This document shows, piece by piece, positions 36,716-49,100 of a stretch of 64,000 nucleotides of DNA. The notes beneath the pieces were generated by a model that searched no databases, was not told the DNA's origin, and was given only the letters and a program-made list of their open reading frames with translations. Numbering within the stretch: position 1 is the first letter of the stretch; each line of letters opens with the position of its first letter. The translations under genes and the position numbers were made by a program. Source of the stretch: Membranipora membranacea (Eukaryota > Bryozoa > Gymnolaemata > Cheilostomatida > Membraniporidae); NCBI GenBank assembly GCA_914767715.1, contig OU612070.1, positions 25,284,025 to 25,348,024 of the forward strand, in the 5' to 3' direction.

Positions 36716-36940
36716 GCTCTGCAGTATTTCCCCAACACTTCACTTACTTATCGGATGATAAAACACAAGCTATTTTGAGATGGCCTGCCTTTGACCTTGA
36801 CAAGGAATTACCTTCTCTTTTCAGTATACTCTACAGTCAGAACAATAGAAGACAACTCCTAAAATTACGCAAATTCTAAATTAATATAATTACGCAAATT
36901 ATTACGCGTAATACGGCAATTACGCAAATTCACAAACCCC
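36716..36940 (+). repeat. Dispersed repeat, copy 2 (inverted copy at 12224-12448)
   Basis: From GCAGTATTTCCCCAACACTT to ATTCACAAACCCC this matches the reverse complement of 12224-12448. The same ~55-codon frame (AFDLDKELPSLFSILYS) is preserved, on the plus strand here. It has no tandem 99-bp unit beside it, unlike copy 1. Confidence 0.8.
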
Positions 36941-36944
36941 GATT

Positions 36945-39300
36945 ATTAGAGATAGGATGATGCTTATTTTTTTATATTTGTTTGCACTGTTATTCGTTCA
37001 AAGTAGCATTACGAGTTCTCGCTTGTTAGCCTCTCTTCTGTAAACCATTTGCTTATTGTAACTCTTTCAGGAAGTTCCCACATATTCACCAAAACAATCT
37101 CAGTCAAGCAGATGACAAGGAAAAATGATTTCTAAGAAATGAGGAAACCTGAATCATGACTAAAGGGTCATCAATATGCTAACAATAAGGAAGCTCCTTA
37201 CAATACAGCTTCAATCTCACATTAGCAGCTGAATTCATATTATGAATGGTAAACAGCGTGCTTGTTTGTTTGAATGCAGCTGGCAAGTATAGGAATTACT
37301 AAATTTCTCAATCTAGTTTTGCAATATATTACACCCTCTCTATGAAGTTTAAAATCAGATCTCTGCGATGATCCAAAGCCAGATTCCAGGAGGCAGCAAA
37401 ATTGAAAAAGTAGTCTCAACCATTGCTATCGGCATGAAAAACTCTACCAGAAAGAACTTTCAAACCCTATCCATCTAATTGCGTAAATGAAGTTGCATTT
37501 CTAGCCACATTTTGTATAGGCATAGGATTATATTTTAAATTTAAGTTAAGAACTTTGAGATTCAGGTTCAAAATCAGAGACAGAAACCTGTACTGATCTG
37601 GAACTCAATCTTCCTTGCCATGTGTTTGTCGAATATAGTTTTTGAACACCTCAGATCTTTGGAAGGCACAGTAAAGTGCGAAGTTTGAGCTCATTGGGTA
37701 CTGGCATCTGTTGTCTGATCTCTCTGCTCTGTAGCGTTTACTTGACTTAGGCAAAATGACTCAAGCATATTGGAGGCTGCATTCAATTGACTACATAAAA
37801 CACCGCTGACATACAGGCACAAGATCAGGTTGGTTAAGTCTAAGCTGATGCTAGAAAACATTGTCCGTGGATGATGCGAGCTAGTAAATTGTATGACGAT
37901 CTCTCTGGTAGAGTATTACGAAAAAAATTCATACCAGCAACTCAGAATTACATGATTAGTGTCATTTTCAATTTTTTGAAGTGTCATTTTATGTATACTG
38001 GTTACAACACGGATAAATCAAACCAAAATAGAAACCTCAGGACTGAATCCAACAGCAATGTAGACGGCTTACCAGGTCGATGGCTGATGTAATCTAGGTT
38101 TTGCTGTTTGAATCAAAAAATGTTCCCCCTAATGATGAGGCTGAAATATTTCATTTTGCAATGGATGTTATTCAGCTAGAATACCACAAACTGAGCTAGG
38201 AATTTGGTAATGACCAGCAGCAAAGAGTTGCAACATAAATTGACAACTCAAAACAAGGAAAAGTTACACTTTATTTATCTTGATTTCAACACAGCTGGGG
38301 TGAACGATGTTTTTTATTTTTAGCATTCAGGGAAATCAGAATGACAATATTGTTTTTGGGTTTGAGCCAATTAAATATGACTTGCAAAATCACTAATCGA
38401 CTGTCATCATATGCTTTTTTTTCCTTGTTTTTGCGTATTTTTTTTCCTTCTTTGTTTTCTCGGTAAGACCACCATGAATGTTAAACGATATCTGCGCCCT
38501 TGGTCTTTTTGCATCAATCTGAAAATTCCTTTTTTATGATGATTTGATTTTTAAATTCAGCTCAAGAAATAGATGATCAACAAGTTTTGTGCCATTTCAG
38601 GGCTTCAAAGTCCAATCCAGGGCTCTAAACATAATTCTGCATAAATATCTGGAACTCCAAATTACACACCGTAGTCTCAGCTTTAGATATTAGAAAATGT
38701 ATAAATCGTTGGAATATACTTAGAAAAATTTAAATATATGTATGAGCTATCAGCATGGAATTTTTGATTTGTTATGGTGAATGAATTTTGTGTTTGATTA
38801 ATCGGACTGTAATTTGGAGTTGTTCACTCCTTGTCTCAAATCCCAAATAATAAAATGTCCTCCAAATTTTCTGTTTTAGAATCCGCGATATGTATGGTTC
38901 AAGTAGTGCAAATGCAATGGTAGCAGATCTGGACTTATAATTGCTGATAATTCGGTTATTAAAGAGAGACTTCAAAAACACAACTGAACTGTTGATCAAC
39001 AATACCTCAGCGGTAAGAGCTACTATCGTACAATGTGCGCTAGCCTCAACTACTGAGCACTGGTTTAGATTTGAGTTTGGTGCAATTCGGTGGAATTGCT
39101 CAAGGATTTATTTTAAACAATAATAACAAAATATAAATATGGTTCTATTCGTCAGGCAATAAATCAATCAATAATTTTACAATAATATCTTAGCATTTAT
39201 CATTTAGTCATAAAAATACATAAACATTCAAAATCTTTATAATAAGATCTTACCCTTGGTGCAGATGACCTCGAATTCAGTGTGATATTCAGTGTGATAT
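36945..39300. other. Non-coding stretch
   Basis: No supported gene, RNA or repeat seen; short open frames near 37871 and 38772-39123 are unconvincing. Confidence 0.45.
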
Positions 39301-39312
39301 CTCTGTGTATTG

Positions 39313-39634
39313 AAACTATGTTAGACTGGGTTCCTCGCTGTGAGTCGCGGTATATGTATCTCTTTATATCTAAGCTATGTTAGACTAAGTTCCTCGCTGT
39401 GAATCGCGGTATTTGTATCTAAGCTATGTTAGACTGATTTCCTCGCTGTGAATCGCGGTATTTGTATCTAGGCTATGTTAGACTGATTTCCTCGCTGTGA
39501 ATCGCGGTATTTGTATCTAGGCTATGTTAGACTAGGTTCCTCGCTGTGAATCGCGGTATATGTATCTCTTTATATCTAAGCTATGTTAGACTAAGTTCCT
39601 CGCTGTGAATCGCGGTATTTGTATCTCTGTATAT
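39313..39634. repeat. 49-bp tandem repeat, about six units
   Basis: Units contain GCTATGTTAGACT, TTCCTCGCTGTGAATCGCGG and TATTTGTATCT. The period is 49 bp (39374, 39423, 39472), with a 61-bp variant that adds CTCTTTATATCT. The internal CCTCGCTGTGAATCGCGG is partly self-complementary. The long variant occurs on both sides of the short units. Confidence 0.9.
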
Positions 39635-40043
39635 CTTGCCAAAAGCTCTGTTGGCTGAATGTGTCTAAAGTTTTTAGACAATTTTCCTCTCTGTAGATGT
39701 GCCTCCTTGGGCTGACTGAATCAGATAATTCTCTGATTAAATCTGTAATGCTGTACGTCGTTAACCCGCTCTCTGGCGCTGACTGATTTTTACAAGTGTC
39801 CATCAGGCTTTTATAGTGCTGGTTTGCTGTCCTGTTATTGTGCAACGTTTGCATTTACAGGTGTAAAGGTGTTTACCTTGTTATTGGTTTTAGCCTCAAT
39901 TTCGTCATTACTCTCTTTTGATTTGCGTGTTTTGTCAGTTTTAATTATCTAGCTGTCAAAACATAGTTAGTCTGTCCTTTGCTTGACCTTCCCTCATTTC
40001 TGTTTCGATTATTTTTAAGTAATTTATGGTGTCAAGTGCACCT

Positions 40044-42218
40044 GTTTATCCAGGTACCCGGCCATAATGCCATGGCCAAAATGCCATTGGGACAAAATGC
40101 CATTGTCAAAGTGCCATTGTCATAATGCCATGGCCATAATGTCATAGGTGAAAACACCACTGCACAATATACCAATGCCAAAATACCAGTCGTACAAAAC
40201 GCCAGTTGTGTCAAAATACCAGTGGATATAAAGCCAGATGTGTCAAAATACCAATGGATATAAAGCCAGATTGGACATAATACCATGTGGGACAACATAC
40301 CATATCCCAAAATACCATTGCCAAAATGCCAAAATATATAACCAAAGGAGATCAAGCCACGTTGTACTTTTTTTTAGTCACATTACAGCTGCGGATTGCT
40401 CTACCAGAGTAGGGGGTGGTTCAGTTGGTTAGAGCCATCTCTTCCACTTTTCAAGTCTCGAAGTTTCTACATTTGAATTTTTTTCTCTTGGGTTAGTTGG
40501 GCCCCATTGTACTGAAGGCTAGTGTGTTGCAGAAATTGCAGCCAAATATTGCGCCGTCAAGTCGCCAACTCGGTGGGTTATGGCAAGTTAATTGACTCTC
40601 TAAATTTGACCAACTCTGTGTCTTGGCTTGAAGGGTTTTAACTGGTCTTTTCTGATGCTATTACCGGCGTCATGAAGGCTAGCATGATTGCACTCTGGCC
40701 CTACCCACACCCCCGGTATGAACTTTTTGAACAAGCCTATGCAATGCAATGCCTATGCCTGGCGCTAATTTTGTTGCTGGCATTATCAATGCATGAGCTT
40801 GGTTTTCCAATGAAAGTTGGTGTCAGATATTTCTGTAACAATTTTGTTATTGTATAATTTCTTATAATAACACATTAATTTATTTTAGTTGTGTTCATCC
40901 GTGATGAATTGTTGATCTGAAATGTTTAAATCTAAGGTGCACATTTTTATGTTCGGATAGATAATATAAAATAAATATTTTGGTTTCACAAATTCTGGTT
41001 CGGGATCTAATAAGAATATAAAAATATCGGCTTCAACTCAACTTGCTTTAGTCTTTTGAAGCTAAGTCAAAATTTTTTTCTGGATTCAAATCAATGTTGA
41101 TGTCACCAACAATAAGTCAGTTCGTGGGGAGCTAAATCCTTCAGTAAATTTTTGTGTTGAACATATAAAATTCTCAACATTCTTTTTAAATGGAATCAAA
41201 AGAAGTTACATTACATAACTATTTAAGAGAAACAAAAGCTCTGCATAGTAACTCCACATTTTGACGAAACGGCCCTGTAGACTATGTAGCTTTTATACCC
41301 TCGAGTAGAAAAACAAATTTTGTTGAATGTGTATATGGTCAGAAGAGATGTTAAAAACTTAGCCATATCCATCATCATCATTTATGCTAGATTTACAACA
41401 TGAAATTCAAGTTGTGAACACTCTGTGAGTCACAAGCCCCTATTAAATGACTTTGCTGAAAACTATGGCCATGGCCTAACTGTGAAAGTTCATTTTGGGT
41501 GAACAGAGTTTTTCCTTCCTGTTAGTTGTAACTGTAACTTTTTATGCAACTAATAAATACAGAGATAACCTGCTCTATGTTCAATCATCGTAGTCTTATC
41601 AATGTCATTAGTCTCATGAGTCTCTAGGGCAGCGATGAGATGAGTCAAGACTTGGCTTTCAAAAAAAAGATGAGGTAATAATCCAAAGTTATTGTCATAT
41701 TATTCTAAAGAATGGTTGAGAAATATTTATTACAAGTCACTAGCTCTCAGTTGGTGGATCCCAACAAACCCCAGATATCATTGAAATTGAACGAAGAAAA
41801 TTCGAGACTTGAACAGCGAAGGAGATTGCTCTAACCAACTGAACCACCCCCTACTCTAATCAAGCAACCCGCAGCTGTAATGTGACCAAAAAAAATACAA
41901 CGTGGCTTGATCTCCTTTGGTTATATATTTTGGCATTTTGGCAATGGTATTTTGGGATATGGTATGTTGTCCCGCATGGTATTATGTCCAATCTGGCTTT
42001 ATATCCATTGGTATTTTGACACATCTGGCTTTATATCCACTGGTATTTTGACACAACTGGCGTTTTGTACAACTGGTATTTTGGCATTGGTATATTGTAC
42101 ATTGGTGTTTTCACCTATGGCATTATGGCCATGGCATTATGACAATGGAATTATGACAATGGCATTTTGTCCCAATGGCATTTTGGCCATGGCATTTTGA
42201 CACGGAATCGTTTATCCA
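40044..42218. mobile_element. Foldback-type DNA transposon, copy 2, 9-bp target duplication
   Basis: Element at 40053-42209 (2157 bp), flanked by GTTTATCCA at 40044-40052 and 42210-42218. The ends are the same as copy 1 at 18541: GGTACCCGGCCATAATGCC and CACGGAATC. The terminal arrays of ~14-bp units (40053-40360; 41905-42205) continue inward into a more unique inverted part to about 40470 and from about 41790. That part includes a tRNA A-box-like TGGTTCAGTTGGTTAGAGCC. The flanking DNA repeats downstream (GGTGTCAACTGCACTTG near 42318) without the element, an in-window view of the empty site. No transposase is seen. Confidence 0.9.
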
Positions 42219-42387
42219 TGGTGTAATCTGTTGGTTTTCCTGATTTTGCAATCTTTCCAGGGTTGTTTTGAAGATCTTTAGTGACTTCTATTGCTCGTTA
42301 TTTTAAAAATAGCTTATGGTGTCAACTGCACTTGTTTTCTGTGGTGCAATATATTGGTTTTCTAATTTCGCAATCTTTCCAGGGTTG

Positions 42388-42590
42388 ATTGACGTGCCCA
42401 AAGATCTCGTGACTCTGTGGTTATTTTGAAGATGTTTTGTGACTTCTGTTGTTTTCCCGTTGTTTGATTCTCCACGGGTTGTTGCACGTGCCCAAAGATC
42501 TCGTGACTCTGTGGTTATTTTGAAGATGTTTTGTGACTTCTGTTGTTTTCCGTTGTTTGATTCTCCACGGGTTGTTGCACGTGCCCAGAT
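42388..42590. repeat. 94-bp tandem repeat, two units plus a partial
   Basis: CGTGCCCAAAGATCTCGTGA recurs at 42393 and 42487, with a third start (CGTGCCC) at 42580. Units include TTGATTCTCCACGGGTTGTT. Their similarity makes a short open frame that should not be read as a gene. Confidence 0.9.
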
Positions 42591-42599
42591 TTCTCATGG

Positions 42600-43489
42600 C
42601 CCTGTGATTATGTTTTGTTATATTTCAACACGCCCTCAGTGCACCATTCCCTCTATTTACTACAATATTACTATTTTCCATTACCATATAGCCTGTGTCT
42701 AGATAAATCTCAATAATGATAACCTATGATGTTTAAGCCTAAACTACCCGTCACCATGCACTGAATGCCTAAGTATGTATCCGTTGGGTCTCAGTTTAAG
42801 CTCTTAGTAATAATTGAATATAAACTAACTTTACTTTGTTTTGTTTTACAGATTATGTGGGGTTAATGATGATTTCCTGTCTGCACAGCATGCTGGGTTA
42901 AATCTCAATGCATACTCTACTACACTATTGCCCTGATTCGATTTCATATCTGTAACTCTAAAGTCCTTGGTTCTCCTATCATCAATTCGAAGTCAGCGCC
43001 CAAGCAGCAAGCTCTCACAACAAGCAGGTCAAGCCTATAATAATCACGCCGAAACAGATCACCATAGCTATTCAAATTGACAACATGTGGATGACAATGG
43101 AACTTATGAGAGAAAAAAAAAAATAATCAGAAACCAGTGCAATTTGTGTTATAAACTTTAGAAACCAATGACCGATAATAGGTGCAGAGGTAATTATTTT
43201 TGACAGGTGTCATATTTTATGGGAGTTCTAATCCAGCTTATGAGTGGTTATCAATTTTTGTGGTTGCGGTCCAGGGTCTGGTTTATGAAATGTGTTGGTT
43301 GAATATTAACACGTTATTCACTGCACTGTGTCTTTATATGATATGTGATTGACCTTTAGTTTTGTACTGTCGCACTTTTCGGAAATAAAATTTGTTATCC
43401 CCGTTGTCGAAGATTTTTACTGTGTGTGTGTCCCTCTAATTTTCTTGTATGGTTAATCGTTTGCTGCATCTGACAGAGCTATATTTTTG
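42600..43489. other. Non-coding stretch
   Basis: No gene seen. An AATAAA is present near 43384, but no coding region upstream of it could be linked. Confidence 0.4.
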
Positions 43490-43536
43490 GATAATACCAT
43501 AGACCTACCAATTATTAGTAGGTCTATGGATAATAC
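43490..43536. repeat. 31-bp hairpin flanked by an 8-bp direct repeat
   Basis: CATAGACCTAC, a short loop and its exact complement GTAGGTCTATG occupy 43498-43528. GATAATAC flanks it on both sides (43490-43497 and 43529-43536). It looks like an inserted mini-palindrome with a target duplication. Confidence 0.85.
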
Positions 43537-43559
43537 TCATGTTTTATAGAATACCCTAA

Positions 43560-45540
43560 TAGGCCAGAAGCAGCCTAGCTGTAACTGCTCTATAAAAAAA
43601 TGGCACGGACAATTTTTGATGGCAGGAAACTGATCACATATTATACTTTATTGATGTTTCTTCTGTAAAATTCACCGGGTGTACCCAGTTGTAGTGGTCA
43701 TATTTAGAAATTAAAAGTTGTTTTGTTTTTGCATTATATGTGTGGGGACATAATTCCTATTCTGTGTAATATTACTAATCTAATCTTCAGGGAATTCCAG
43801 GTTGAAACTGCATTGTGGGGATTTTGTTGACTTGCCAATTTATTTACCAAGTAAACTTGCAGAAGTCTGCTCGTGTTAGATCAGGAAAAATTTAAAATTT
43901 TCAATAAGTATAATGTCAGATCTTTATGAGGTTAGTATGATACTGTCTTGCGGCAGCATATCCGCAATATTTCTCAAAATTGCATATAATAAGTGAAATG
44001 TTAAGAATTCAATAAAAGGTGTTTCTAGGGTGGAACAACGTGCTGAATCCAATATTAAGGGTGTACCCAGTTGTAGCGATCTTGTCAGCGGCAGCGCGGC
44101 AGCGCGGCAGCATATCCTCACTTCCTCTAAAAATTGCTTTTAATGAGTGAAATATTAAGAGTTTAAATAAAAGGTGTTTCAAGGGTATAATAACGTGCTG
44201 AATATAAAGAAATAAGGGTGTAACCTAGAACAAGTTTGATCCAATTGCCTGTATGCCTGTTGCTCCCGATCTACTGGTCACGCCGCGGCGTGACCAGTGG
44301 AGTGGAAGCCACTCGGAATGCAGGCAAATTGACCAAACTTGGTCTAGTGCACCCAGTTGTAGCAATCATGTCAGCGGAAGATCGGCAGCGCGGCAGCGTA
44401 TCGCAATTTTTTTCAAAATCGCTTATAATAAGTGAAATGTTACGAGTTTTAAACAAGGGTATATCTAGGGTAGAACAACATGCTGAATCTAAAACTGAGA
44501 GTGTACCCGGTTGTAGCAATCATGTCAGCGGCAACGCGGCAGCATACTTGCAATTTTCTTCACAATCGGTTAGGTAAGTGAAATGTTAAGTGATTAATAT
44601 GGTCAGCAGGAAACACGACTTTATGTATGATTTTAACAAGATATTCTATCACATCATTTTAAAAGGTGGTCAGCAACAGCACTACATCTCAATGAGAACA
44701 ATACAAAAAGCAGCCTAGACATGAGACAAATTTGATGTAGGAAAAAAGTGTGTACCCAGTTGAAGAGGTCAGCAGCAGCACTACTGCATATCCCAAATAT
44801 TCACACTATCGATATGTGATTAGTGGGAAGTCAAGAGTTTGATGCAGTTGACACAAGTCAAGACTATAGTCCTTGGTTCTACATTGTATTGTTTTATCAT
44901 TGCATGAGGTGGTCGGTGAGAGACAGCGCTACCGCATATCCCCATATCGTGTCATTAGCACGTTAGGAAAGTATGCGAAGCTGGCCTATCTAAGTTTTTC
45001 AGACTCTGACAGTTGGGTTTCTTTGCTGAAAAGTGAGGCACTCATTGAACTCTTTGCTCATGTGTTATGCAGAATATATCCAGCCGAAAAATGATATAAG
45101 AGGCAATTGAAACATCAAAAATGTTGTTGGTAATTGCCCCAAGACAGTGGTCTTAAGAACATACAATATCATACTAGTCCCATAAGACGTTTGACATAAT
45201 TCAATTGAAATTTTTCAATTAGTGCTGGTCTGATACGTGCAGGCTTCTCTACAAGTTTACTTCGTGAATTAATTGCCATGTAAACAAATCCCACAATGCA
45301 ATTTCAACCTGGAATTCCCTGATGATTAGATTATTTAGACTACACAGAATCGGAGTTATTTCCCCACACATTTAAAGCCTAAACAAAACACCTTTTAATT
45401 TCTAAATATGACCACTACAACTGGGTACACTCAGTGAATTTTACAGAAGATACACCAATAAAGTATAAAACGTGATCAATATCCTGTCATCAAATATTGT
45501 CCGTGCCATAACAACTTATGCTATAGCTGCTTCTGGCCTA
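43560..45540. mobile_element. 2-kb inverted-repeat element with TA target site
   Basis: Ends are GGCCAGAAGCAGC and GCTGCTTCTGGCC, each flanked by TA. Arms of ~370 bp (43562-43930; about 45190-45538) pair with moderate divergence, including ACCCAGTTGTAGTGGTCATA and its complement. The interior (about 43935-44575) has four divergent units of ~110-185 bp containing GTGTACCCAGTTGTAGC and GTCAGCGGCAGCGCGGCAGC. A hairpin at 44225-44346 interrupts one unit. No transposase frame is found. TA flanks suggest a Tc1/mariner-type or related non-autonomous element. Confidence 0.85.
44225..44346. repeat. 122-bp hairpin inserted in an internal repeat unit
   Basis: The core 44273-44298 is a perfect 26-bp palindrome around GTCACGCCGCGGCGTGAC. 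The outer arms (CTAGAACAAGTTTGATC and GACCAAACTTGGTCTAG) also pair. Neighbouring units read GTGTACCCAGTTG without interruption; here the hairpin splits that word, leaving GTGTAAC on the left and GCACCCAGTTG on the right. It is therefore a nested insertion. Confidence 0.85.
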
Positions 45541-45689
45541 TAAAAAATGAGATGAAAATAATAAAGTCACAAAGTTAATAGTTAAAGTTAATGCACAATT
45601 GATGAGAAATATAATTTGGAAGTCCTCTTAAAATGTGAACTACCAATTTCAGAATACAGGCTGCTGATATTTGAATAAACTGTACTGCC

Positions 45690-46165
45690 GGGTTCACATG
45701 TCTATGAACTCGGCTGACTAAACTTAATTTAACAGCCGGAAAGATTGATGAGCTATAGTTGGAACTAGATGTTATAAATCAACCATTTTTAGTTTGTTTA
45801 TAATGTATTGTATAGTCAACAGCCAACACTGCATGGCGTGGGATGTTGTTTAAAACGATGTGACGTGAATCGCACGCTAGCAAGAAAATAAGGCCAAGTC
45901 AAAGTATCTAAGGTTCTTATTATTATCTGGCACATTTTATTCCGCAGACAATATCGAGGTATCTGAGGTCATTCCCAGACTCCCGCCTGAATATGGTCAT
46001 GTCTGCGTAGCTTGTTTCCGGCCTCGGTGAGTCTTTGATTAAACTGGGTTTATGAAAATAAAATCACAGTATTCGCTACAGTGATAAATGGACATTGGTT
46101 TAAATAATAACTAGCATGGCATTCTCTTGTATCTCGTATCTTATTCTCCATGTTCAGACCCGGCC
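45690..46165 (+). repeat. Upstream module, copy 1 (before the WSC gene)
   Basis: About 475 bp, with landmarks AACAGCCGGAAAGATTGATG, GCCAACACTGCATGGCGTG, TATCTGGCACATTTTATTCC and ACTAGCATGGCATTCTCTTG. It is paralogous to 53925-54410 and partly to 50770-51285. It ends ~270 bp before the TATA box of the WSC gene. No protein is encoded. It could be a duplicated regulatory region or an old transposon family. Confidence 0.82.
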
Positions 46166-46435
46166 TCTACATGAGAGTTATAACAACATAGCATGAAGAG
46201 GGCGGCCTTTCAAGAATCTGCTAGTGGAATGAATTTCCTTTGTTATCTGAGGCAGTGTCGACTATTGAATGTATTGAATTCCCTATTCAAAGTCCGCAGT
46301 GATAAATTTAAGGTATGGATGGATGGTATGGATAATGTGAATCATAGCAAAACCCGTTTCATCAGGCGAATAATATAAGGGCGATGTGTTAACTGCTGAT
46401 TGGTTCATATTGTATTGATGTGTTCAGACCGGCTG

Positions 46436-46443
46436 TATATAAA
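46436..46443 (+). promoter_or_regulatory. TATA box of the WSC gene
   Basis: TATATAAA lies 86 bp before the ATG at 46529, with an inverted CCAAT word (GATTGG) about 40 bp upstream. The VMO-I-like gene has the same arrangement. Confidence 0.7.
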
Positions 46444-46528
46444 GAGCGTAACTGTTTTGAAACCACAGTGTATGAAATATTCAAGTTGAACTTTAAGAGA
46501 TCTCGGACAAAAGATTTTCAGTTAAAAA

Positions 46529-48125
46529 ATGGCTCTCAGAGGAACAAATGCAGTTGTCTCTGTAGTGATTGCAACATATGTGTGCTGCTTTACAATGGCT
46601 CATGTGGTAAGTTATGCAATCTTGATGATGATTTCTACCCACATTTAGATTTGGTTCTCATTATTTATTGTCACCAAGACATTATCTGAGTGTTGTTGTT
46701 ATCAATTTAAATTATGTAATTATTTACCTTGTATTGTAATTGTAAGCTATGTTGAGAAAATTTTGAATATACACATAAAACTTTTGTATGTGCGTATGCA
46801 TTTTAATGTTGAATATTGATATGTTTTGGTAACACTTGAGGCTTATACCAAATTTTTTTCTATGGGCTCAGATTTTTTCAGGATGGGCAGATAATGTGAC
46901 ATACTTTGTGCTGTTTCAGAAAAATATCTTGAGCCCAGCTGATCAGTTTCATATTGTCACCTTACGGGATCTGCAATAAGTTGTCAATAATGAGGTCATT
47001 TCAATCAAATAGTAACATGTGTAAAATTAAATATGTACTTTTTATAGAGAGACTGGACTTATGTTGGTTGTTTCATTGACACAGGGGACAGAGACTTGCC
47101 ACATTTAAAAGATCTTGGCGAGGGTAATTCTATCTCTGGCTGTATAGATCATTGCTATGCCGAGGGTAGGTGAATTTACTTCCAGTCTGAATCTTCTCTC
47201 AAAGCATAAGAACTATGTTCCTGGCATCATTTCCTCTTTCCTCTTGAGTGCTAAGAAAAATCTGAAATGCCTATTTATTATCATACAAAGGGATAAGTTA
47301 ACCAATGTTCCATTATTTTTACACTTTTGCTTGTAAAAGCAACCATTACATAGAATGTAAACATAATTATATTTTCTTTCAGGGTTTAGCTATGCTGGTC
47401 TCCAATATAGAACCCAGTGTACATGTGGAGACACATTTGGGCGGTTTGGGTCTGCTCCTAACTCACAATGTAATGCAGCATGTCCTGGAGGCCATGGAGC
47501 TTGTGGTGGTTCCTGGAGAAACTCAATCTATAACGCAGAGGCTCCAGCCGGAACATATTTGGGCTGTTTTAGAGATGCCGGTCAGAGGGATCTTCCGCTG
47601 CTGACAAATGTTGGAAACTCGAACACTGTCTCGACTTGCATCAAGTCATGTTCAGCTACAGGTGAGGCATTGCTTGTTGATTGCAAACACTAATACTGTA
47701 TCTTAGCGGAGTTGAGCTGAGTTGATTCATCTTCCTAATGGGGCTATACGGTCATCTTATAGATTAAATTCATACAAAACTTACAAATGCTTTGCATCAA
47801 AATTTTCCGAGGTATGTTGCAAGAAATTGGTCAAAGTCAAGGAGTCAAAGGAGCAAAAATATTCGCTAAAACTTCCAAATTTTGTTATACTTTATAATTA
47901 ACCAATTACTTGTTCTTGTTTAAACCTTCGTCATGTAAAGAACGCTTTCCTTCTCTTGTTTCAGGGCATAAGTATGCTGGGCTCCAAGCTGGAACTTGGT
48001 GTACATGTGGAGACTCATATGGGCGTCATGGTCGTGCCCCCAACTCTGAGTGTGCCATTACATGCCCTGCAGCTCCTGGCGTCAAATGTGGGGGAGCATT
48101 GCGAAACAGCATTTATGAACTGTAA
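46529..48125 (+). CDS. Secreted protein with two WSC domains (four exons)
   Basis: Exons: 46529-46606, 47048-47165, 47383-47661, 47965-48125, all with GT-AG borders and compatible phases, giving 211 residues. Exon 1 is a signal peptide (VVSVVIATYVCCFTMAHV) ending at its splice site. WSC domain 1 (~30-115) starts YVGCFIDTGDRDLP and includes YAGLQYRTQCTCGDTFGRFG and CGGSWRNSIY. WSC domain 2 (~123-211) starts YLGCFRDAGQRDLP and includes YAGLQAGTWCTCGDSYGRHG and CGGALRNSIYEL. WSC domains have eight conserved cysteines and are thought to bind carbohydrate. With no membrane segment the product should be secreted. Each domain is split by a phase-1 intron at the same place, showing internal duplication. 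AATAAA is at 48210. The ligand is unknown. Confidence 0.93.
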
Positions 48126-48219
48126 TAATCTTGAGAGGCATTGATGAAGATTGTACGAAAGGTTCCAGTGCTTGCTTTATATGTCATAATGTCATATACT
48201 AAAGATGTTAATAAAAACA

Positions 48220-49100
48220 TGCAACCTAAAATCTCATTTTACTTTGGTTCACAATGAAGGTGTAGAGCGATCATCAAAAGTTGAGGTTCGAACTTTGAAT
48301 TTGAAGGCTCTATTTGAGGAGAAACAAAAATTTTAATATTTTGGTACAGTGTTTAGACATAGCCTGCATTTCCATGAACATTTAAAAGCCCAAAAAAATT
48401 AAAATCAACCCTCACAATGATGTCAATGGATGACCTATGTTAGTCCTATTGCCTATTTTTTTCCATATATGATAGATAGACTGATTGTTCTCCGGCCATC
48501 CAAGTGATAGCCAGTTAGGAGTAAGACCAATACAGACGCTTCAAAGAATGCTATGCCTGCCTGTCCTCAAGGGAATGGGACCAGAGAGACACATTGCTGA
48601 TAACCTAAAATGTAAATTATGCACTTACAAATGCTCTTTGAATACAGAACTGCTGTTATAATCACACCAATTGAAGATATTTTAAAGGTAATCAGAGGTT
48701 TTGGGACACCTTTTCTTCTAATGACCAAAAAAACATTCACTAAGGATATTCACATAATTCAATTGAATCTGAGCATCTTTCTTTGCAACAAATTGCCAGG
48801 AAAATGTCATGTTACACAGACTGATATGGAACAATGCATTTGTACCTCAGTGGTTATACACGATAATTTGATCCCATGCTAAAAGACAAACAGGAGAAAG
48901 AAGTGTTACGGCCAAAGATATGAATAAACATATATACCTCAGTTGTTAAGGCCAAATATATGAATAACAGTATAGATAGGACATTGCGCTTCAGTTACTT
49001 CGCATAAAGTCCTCGCCCGCATTGTCATGTGGATTAAAAAAAAGAAAATGTGGGTTATAATCGCAAATTATTGTCTCCGCCCGAAGACTGAGAAATACAG
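48220..49100. other. Non-coding stretch
   Basis: No recognisable gene. The word TTAAGGCCAAATATATGAATA is repeated in part around 48910-48970, with no larger structure. Confidence 0.45.

Noticed and set aside
39313-39634. CRISPR-like array
   Set aside because: The units are contiguous tandem repeats without unique spacers, in a eukaryotic context.
42439-42702. 87-codon frame with duplicated SPRVVARAQ peptide
   Set aside because: The duplication is the 94-bp tandem repeat; the frame is accidental.
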